Positions 13,855 to 17,869 of a stretch of DNA of 17,869 nt are shown here, one piece after another. The first letter of the stretch is position 1. Each line of letters starts with the position of its first letter. The notes beneath the pieces were generated by a model. The model made no database searches, was not told where the DNA came from, and saw only the letters and a list, made by a program, of their open reading frames with translations. Made by a program: the position numbers and the translations under genes. This DNA is from a bacterium. Lineage in GTDB: Bacteria > UBA9089 > JASEIO01. The stretch lies in the NCBI GenBank assembly GCA_030017475.1, contig JASEIO010000032.1, positions 1 to 17,869 of the forward strand, written 5' to 3'.

Positions 13855-14898
13855 CTATCTTGCTCTTAAAACCTCAATAAATAGCCCTATATACCTTTTG
13901 GCAATTTCGTCAGGTGAATTCATTAACACAAACCCTTCTGCTGCGTCTTTGATTCTTTTATACGGCTCTTCATCTTCAACTAATTCAAGTAGCTTCCTAT
14001 TTAATTCCTCGGCATCTCCATAACGTATCACCTCATTCTGCAGAGGATGAAAGAAATCCGATTGCTTTGGAACAAAGATTGGGCAACCACAACCTAATGC
14101 CTGAAAGACAGTTGATGAAACAACAGCACGATAACGACTCTGGAACTTATGAAAAATAGCCGCATCCGAGGCAAAGAGATAGTCATCAAACCTCTCACGG
14201 GATAAGACATCCTCTCTTCTAATAATCATCCAATCAGGAGATGAGGTCTCTTCAAGCATCTGGTATTCTTTGGAGACGACATGTAGAAGCACCGCCTCAT
14301 CTTTAATCTCCTGAGGTAGGTATCGAAGATAGGAATGATAGCCGCGCTGGCCAAAGGAGTAGATGATTTTTTTATCCAATGGAAGCCCTAACCTCTTTTT
14401 TGCCTCAAGCTTGTCCCCCCTTCTTACTCCAAAACAAGGAAAAGGGATAAACTTAGCGTCAGGATAGACCTCTTTTAAGAATTCCTGCCACTTGTCGAAA
14501 TAGACTACCTTATCCCAGTCAAATTGATAAAACCAGGCTTCATCAGGCAATCTATTCTCATGAACTATATGTATTGTCCTTGCCCGATCTTTAATCAACG
14601 GGAATATCTTGGCCAATTTCTCTACCGGAAGCATCCTTAGATCCTGGACTACGAAGATATCAAAGTCTGAGGTTAGAATAGGCCTTGGGTCTAAAAAGTT
14701 CGTCTTGTCTTGAGTTCCAAAACATCTGATAACATAATCCTCATCTTCTCCAGTAAATCCTTCCCCATGGAAATCATCCTTTATGAAACTGAATACGGTT
14801 AACCTGTGTCCCATCTTTATCCAGGCTCTTCCCAATGGTTCCGCATGTACAGCTACTCCACTATCTGTGTTCCAGGCACCCATCATAGCGATCCTCAT
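13855..14898 (-). CDS. GT-B glycosyltransferase, paralogue 2
   Basis: Probable GT4-like transferase, 347 residues. It opens MRIAMMGAWNTDSGVAVHAE, then GRAWIKMGHRLTVFSF, and carries YQFDWDKVVYFDKW and FIPFPCFGV in the middle. The C-terminal half has LFASDAAIFHKFQS and SSTVFQALGCGCPIF. It is the most diverged of the three paralogues: the IPYPCHP segment is FIPFPCFG here and HASD is FASD. No membrane segment or signal peptide is seen. The strong ribosome site GAGGAGG lies seven bases upstream, and the ATG overlaps the stop of the preceding paralogue by 4 nt. The second Glu of the usual EX7E motif is absent. Substrates are unknown. Confidence 0.82.
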   Translation of the reverse strand: MRIAMMGAWNTDSGVAVHAEPLGRAWIKMGHRLTVFSFIKDDFHGEGFTGEDEDYVIRCFGTQDKTNFLDPRPILTSDFDIFVVQDLRMLPVEKLAKIFPLIKDRARTIHIVHENRLPDEAWFYQFDWDKVVYFDKWQEFLKEVYPDAKFIPFPCFGVRRGDKLEAKKRLGLPLDKKIIYSFGQRGYHSYLRYLPQEIKDEAVLLHVVSKEYQMLEETSSPDWMIIRREDVLSRERFDDYLFASDAAIFHKFQSRYRAVVSSTVFQALGCGCPIFVPKQSDFFHPLQNEVIRYGDAEELNRKLLELVEDEEPYKRIKDAAEGFVLMNSPDEIAKRYIGLFIEVLRAR

Positions 14899-16010
14899 CT
14901 TATAGCCTCCTCGGATTTTCTGAAGATTTCAGGGTTATCTCTTTTCACTACCTTCTTTTCTAACAAAGACTGAAATAGGTCAATATATTGATTGGCTATA
15001 GATGTAGCTGAATTTCTCATTAAGAAATCCTCTAAACTTCTCTGCCAGTTATAAAATCTTGGCCCTCGATTTAGGATCTCTATTAGATTATCTTCAAATT
15101 CCTCAAGATTGGTATAGGTAAGGACTACTCCATCCATATTATAGAAATAATTTGACATTAAAGCTAAGATAGGGCAATAAGAGCCCAGGCATTGATAGGC
15201 AGTAGATGATACTACAACCCCAGAAGGGGATGGGCGATGGTAAAGTAGTACATCTGATGCGTGAAGGTAACTATAAAGCCTCTCTATATCTGGTGCCTCT
15301 TCTCTAATTAAAATCTCTAAATGACCTCTCTTGAAGTCCTTTATTTGATCCAAATCCCTCTTTGAGACAACCAAAACGAGAATGGGAAAACGGCGGCTGA
15401 TATTCTCTAAGGTTGGTATAAGTGCTATATGGTCCTTAACCGCTCTTTGTCCAAAAAGAAGGAGGATATATCTATCCTGAGGAAGATCTAACTTCTCTCT
15501 TTCCTTAAACCTATCTCCACACCTTTTGGGGTGACAAGGATATGGTATAATATGAAGTTTTTCTTCAGGGAAGCCTTTTCTTAAAAAATTGTAATACCTA
15601 TCATCAAAGCAAACTATCGCGTCCCAATCAAACTGATAGAATGAAGGGTTAGATGGAAGTCTATTATGATGAATTATAGTTACAGTCCTTGCCCTTTGTT
15701 TAATGAGATGAAATATCTTTGCCAGTTCATCCTGAGGAAGCATCCCCAGATCCTGGGTAATGAATATATCATAATCTGCTTTAAGGATAGGCTGGACATC
15801 TAAAAAGGGAGGTTTTGCTTGTGATGTAGTAAAGCAGCGAGATACGTAATCCTCATCCTCACAAACAATGGCCGTTCCATGAAAATCAGTTTTAAGGAAG
15901 GAGAAGACAGAAAGCTGATGTCCCATCCTTACCCATTCCCTTCCGATTAACTCGGCATGGATAGATGCCCCTGAGTCCTGATTCCATGCAGACATCATCC
16001 CTATATCCAT
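14895..16010 (-). CDS. GT-B glycosyltransferase, paralogue 1
   Basis: Probable GT4-like transferase of 371 residues, the longest of the paralogous three because of a charged C-terminal tail of about 20 residues (KKVVKRDNPEIFRKSEEAIR). N-terminal MDIGMMSAWNQDSGASIHAE and GREWVRMGHQLSVFSF, middle QFDWDAIVCFDDRYYNFL and IIPYPCHPKRCGD, then LLLFGQR at the start of the second Rossmann half and LHASDVLLYHRPS with SSTAYQCLGSYCPIL near its end. AAGGTGG eight bases before the ATG fixes the start. It lies 12 nt after the phosphatase gene and overlaps the next paralogue by 4 nt. As in its relatives, no canonical EX7E is seen. Donor and acceptor are unknown. Confidence 0.82.
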   Translation of the reverse strand: MDIGMMSAWNQDSGASIHAELIGREWVRMGHQLSVFSFLKTDFHGTAIVCEDEDYVSRCFTTSQAKPPFLDVQPILKADYDIFITQDLGMLPQDELAKIFHLIKQRARTVTIIHHNRLPSNPSFYQFDWDAIVCFDDRYYNFLRKGFPEEKLHIIPYPCHPKRCGDRFKEREKLDLPQDRYILLLFGQRAVKDHIALIPTLENISRRFPILVLVVSKRDLDQIKDFKRGHLEILIREEAPDIERLYSYLHASDVLLYHRPSPSGVVVSSTAYQCLGSYCPILALMSNYFYNMDGVVLTYTNLEEFEDNLIEILNRGPRFYNWQRSLEDFLMRNSATSIANQYIDLFQSLLEKKVVKRDNPEIFRKSEEAIR

Positions 16011-16022
16011 TTACTCGCCACC

Positions 16023-16430
16023 TTATATAAATCTTTCCTTTTGTTTCAGAGCTATCTTTATAGTCTCAGCCAATAAAGGCAAGGGATCTATATGTCGCTT
16101 TTTTGAGGCGACAAATTTTACTGCCTCTGTATAATCAAAACCGATACTACACAGATAACCTATAACCACAGATACAGATCTTCCCGCGCCATATCTACAA
16201 AAAACCAATATCTTATCTAAAATTATATTCTTATCTATCCAGTTAATCGCCTTAAGCATCATTTCTACAGGGACACGTGACCCATCCTGCAGAGGAATCT
16301 TATAATATTTCTTGACAGGTTTATATAATTCAACGTCATCTGCCACATTAAGAAACGCGGTTATCTCACTTGGTGGATTTTCTGCATCACCGATGTTACC
16401 TAATGCTAAGTTTTCTAAGATAAAGACCAT
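16023..16430 (-). CDS. Small dual-specificity-type (cysteine) phosphatase
   Basis: Single-domain protein of 135 residues in the protein-tyrosine/dual-specificity phosphatase superfamily. The P-loop is CRYGAGRS (Cys78 to Arg84, CX5R followed by Ser85), preceded by the hydrophobic strand KILVF. The expected general acid is Asp49 in IPLQDGS, and the N-terminal FLNVADD strand is typical. The residue before the catalytic Cys is Phe77 instead of the usual His. The substrate may be a phosphoprotein, but members also act on phospholipids, glycans and inositol phosphates, and its place between glycosyltransferases suggests a pathway substrate. It lies 8 nt after one glycosyltransferase gene and 12 nt before another. 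No good ribosome site is seen, so translation is likely coupled. Confidence 0.85.
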   Translation of the reverse strand: MVFILENLALGNIGDAENPPSEITAFLNVADDVELYKPVKKYYKIPLQDGSRVPVEMMLKAINWIDKNIILDKILVFCRYGAGRSVSVVIGYLCSIGFDYTEAVKFVASKKRHIDPLPLLAETIKIALKQKERFI

Positions 16431-16438
16431 TGTAAAAC

Positions 16439-17668
16439 TTAGATTCGGTCAAGAATAGGTAGCTTACTTCCAGACCGCAATACCTCTTCTAATAAGAGAT
16501 GCTTCTGAGCCTGAATCTCGTAAGAAAAGTTTTGAGCATAGCGCCAACTCGACCTCAGTGCCCTTTCCTTCAATTCAGGTTTTAATGTGAGTATCTCTAT
16601 CTTCTCTGCCAGCTCTTCCAGGGTGCAAGCTCGTGGAAGTCCAGAAAGCCTTAAAGTCTCCCCTATCCCTTCAATATTTCGACCAACTACAAAAGTTCCT
16701 GCACCTTGAGCATGTGCCATTCTTCCTGACTGGGTAGCGTTATGAAACCAAAATATGGCAAAGTCTAATGCCTGAAAGGCAAAGGGAAAGATTTCTTCAG
16801 GGATATAATCTTCAAAGAATAGATTTCTTCTTCCATCGTGGATAGACTTTAGTCTTTCTAAAATGGGTAGACCCTCCTCCATCTTTTTATCCTTTCTCTT
16901 TTGAATCCTTCCAATATAGATAGCGATTACCTTATAGGTCGGAAGTCTTGCCTGAAGGATCTCACCAAGCTGGTAAAGTCTAAGGGGATCCTTATCCTTG
17001 GTGATAAATCCAAAGCTACCCAACAAAATTACCTTATCTAAAAAAAAGAGATCCTGCAGGGATTTGAGTTCTTCCTTTTGTGTTTGAGAACTTGCCCGAT
17101 TAATCAAATAACTCAAGAGTTTCTTCCTTGCTTCCTCTTTGTTAACCTCAGGATAAAGGTAAACCCCATGCCTTAAAACTACTACCTTATCTTTATATTC
17201 AGGAAATGTACTAACGACTGCCTGATAAGCTCCATTAGTAAAGACTGTTATGGCGTCGACTAAAGGAAGAATTTCCTCAAGAAGCCTTTTTTCCTTTTCC
17301 TGTAATCCATAAGGTGTCTCATCGGATTGGAAATGGATGGTATGAAGACTTACAATCGTCTTCTTTTGTCTTTCTTTTGCCTCTTCAATCAACTTAAGAA
17401 AACATGGGGATTCTCTGCCCCACATACCAAAGGCATGCTCAAACCATAGAACTTCTCCATCTAAAAGAGAAGGAAGGCTCGGGTTAGATAGAGAGATGGT
17501 ATATGCTACTCGTTTATCCAATTCAAATGGCTCCTCCGTCTTTAAAAATCCATCCAACCTCAAGGAAGTCACTCGCCAGCTTTTCCTAGGCATCTTAGAG
17601 ACCAAATATTTAGTATAACTTCCTATTCCACACATTATCGGTGGAAAGGTTGAGACGAAGTTGATCAT
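16439..17668 (-). CDS. GT-B glycosyltransferase (GT4-like), operon leader gene
   Basis: Probable cytoplasmic glycosyltransferase of 409 residues and first gene of the operon. It begins MINFVSTFPPIMCGIGSYTKYL, the nucleotide-sugar GT-B opening with the Gly-rich acceptor loop. Mid-protein it has VSLHTIHF and VVVLRHGVYLYPE, and the second half opens with VILLGSFGFITKDKDPLRL. Where GT4 proteins have the second Glu of EX7E this one has QSGRMAHAQGAGTFVVG. It is not close to the three paralogues downstream. Start: GGAGG at 17680-17684 lies 11 nt before ATG 17668 but only 2 nt before ATG 17677, so I prefer 17668; a TTG at 17686 is less likely. It follows a strong promoter with a leader of about 80 nt. 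The substrate is unknown. Confidence 0.82.
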   Translation of the reverse strand: MINFVSTFPPIMCGIGSYTKYLVSKMPRKSWRVTSLRLDGFLKTEEPFELDKRVAYTISLSNPSLPSLLDGEVLWFEHAFGMWGRESPCFLKLIEEAKERQKKTIVSLHTIHFQSDETPYGLQEKEKRLLEEILPLVDAITVFTNGAYQAVVSTFPEYKDKVVVLRHGVYLYPEVNKEEARKKLLSYLINRASSQTQKEELKSLQDLFFLDKVILLGSFGFITKDKDPLRLYQLGEILQARLPTYKVIAIYIGRIQKRKDKKMEEGLPILERLKSIHDGRRNLFFEDYIPEEIFPFAFQALDFAIFWFHNATQSGRMAHAQGAGTFVVGRNIEGIGETLRLSGLPRACTLEELAEKIEILTLKPELKERALRSSWRYAQNFSYEIQAQKHLLLEEVLRSGSKLPILDRI

Positions 17669-17690
17669 ACCAACCATTTCCTCCAAGAGG

Positions 17691-17709
17691 CTGTTTTTAG
17701 TTTAAACAG
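17691..17709 (-). promoter_or_regulatory. Short leader hairpin ahead of the operon
   Basis: CTGTTT and AAACAG are perfect inverted copies around a 7-nt loop, in the transcribed leader just upstream of the GGAGG of the first operon gene. Six base pairs, mostly A/T, make a weak structure. It may be chance. Confidence 0.2.
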
Positions 17710-17756
17710 AAGTGCCCCTCAGATGTTCTTTAGTACTTTGAACCCACTCGTTTCGA

Positions 17757-17785
17757 ATGATAGCATATAAAAATGGATACGTCAA
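17757..17785 (-). promoter_or_regulatory. Strong predicted promoter of the eight-gene glycan operon
   Basis: Minus strand: -35 TTGACG (17780-17785), an optimal 17-nt spacer, and -10 TATCAT (17757-17762) directly preceded by TGC, an extended -10. Each hexamer differs from consensus at one position. Transcription would start near 17750, leaving about 80 nt before the ATG at 17668. No other good promoter was seen between the operon genes. Upstream DNA (17786-17869) shows nothing recognisable. Confidence 0.65.
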
Positions 17786-17869
17786 GTGAAAAGTTCTGAA
17801 ACTTACCCACATCGTTGTAGAGCCATGAAATAACTAATAATTAAAACATTTTGCTTGAGGGAATTTGAA

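Noticed and set aside
17786-17869. Partial gene at the right edge
   Set aside because: Stops occur in the frames I read and no ribosome site or protein-like segment is visible.

Overview
The window comes from an AT-rich bacterial chromosome. The bacterial origin rests on three class II aminoacyl-tRNA synthetases of bacterial type (HisRS, AspRS with its GAD insertion, LysRS), a Wzz/GumC-like polysaccharide co-polymerase and near-consensus sigma-70 promoters. A fused radical SAM/DUF2344 protein and an archaeal/thermophile-type inositol-phosphate synthase suggest an uncultured or deep-branching lineage. I cannot name the phylum from sequence alone. Short period-7 tandem repeats (heptads) of three different consensus types occur at gene ends, in an intergenic gap and inside a gene.

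Layout. 1-2422: a Wzz-like chain-length/export protein (minus) and a WbpP-like nucleotide-sugar epimerase (plus) diverge from back-to-back promoters. 2434-4968: a TIGR03960-type radical SAM protein fused to a DUF2344 domain (minus), convergent with the epimerase. 5084-9798: hisS, aspS and lysS in one direction. hisS has its own promoter and a hairpin that reaches its Shine-Dalgarno sequence, and a heptad inverted repeat lies between hisS and aspS. 9815-17785: one eight-gene minus-strand operon reading from a strong extended -10 promoter at 17757-17785. Its order is GT-B glycosyltransferase, small dual-specificity-type phosphatase, two paralogous glycosyltransferases, two different GH130 proteins (mannoside phosphorylase family), a third paralogous glycosyltransferase and finally myo-inositol-1-phosphate synthase.

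The operon is the most interesting part. Its genes overlap or abut (4-nt overlaps, 0-12 nt gaps). The only larger gaps are about 40 nt before the inositol gene and 60 nt after the GH130 pair, and the 60-nt gap is filled by a strong hairpin. None of the products shows a signal peptide, so a cytoplasmic pathway is likely. My inference is that it makes and remodels a mannosylated, possibly inositol-containing, glycan or compatible solute: inositol-1-phosphate synthase supplies inositol phosphate, the glycosyltransferases build, the GH130 enzymes cleave or transfer beta-mannosyl groups through mannose-1-phosphate, and the phosphatase removes a phosphate. The families are well supported. The pathway is a hypothesis. 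The noncoding stretches at 1-54 and 17786-17869 hold nothing I can identify, and no intergenic gap exceeds 300 bases.
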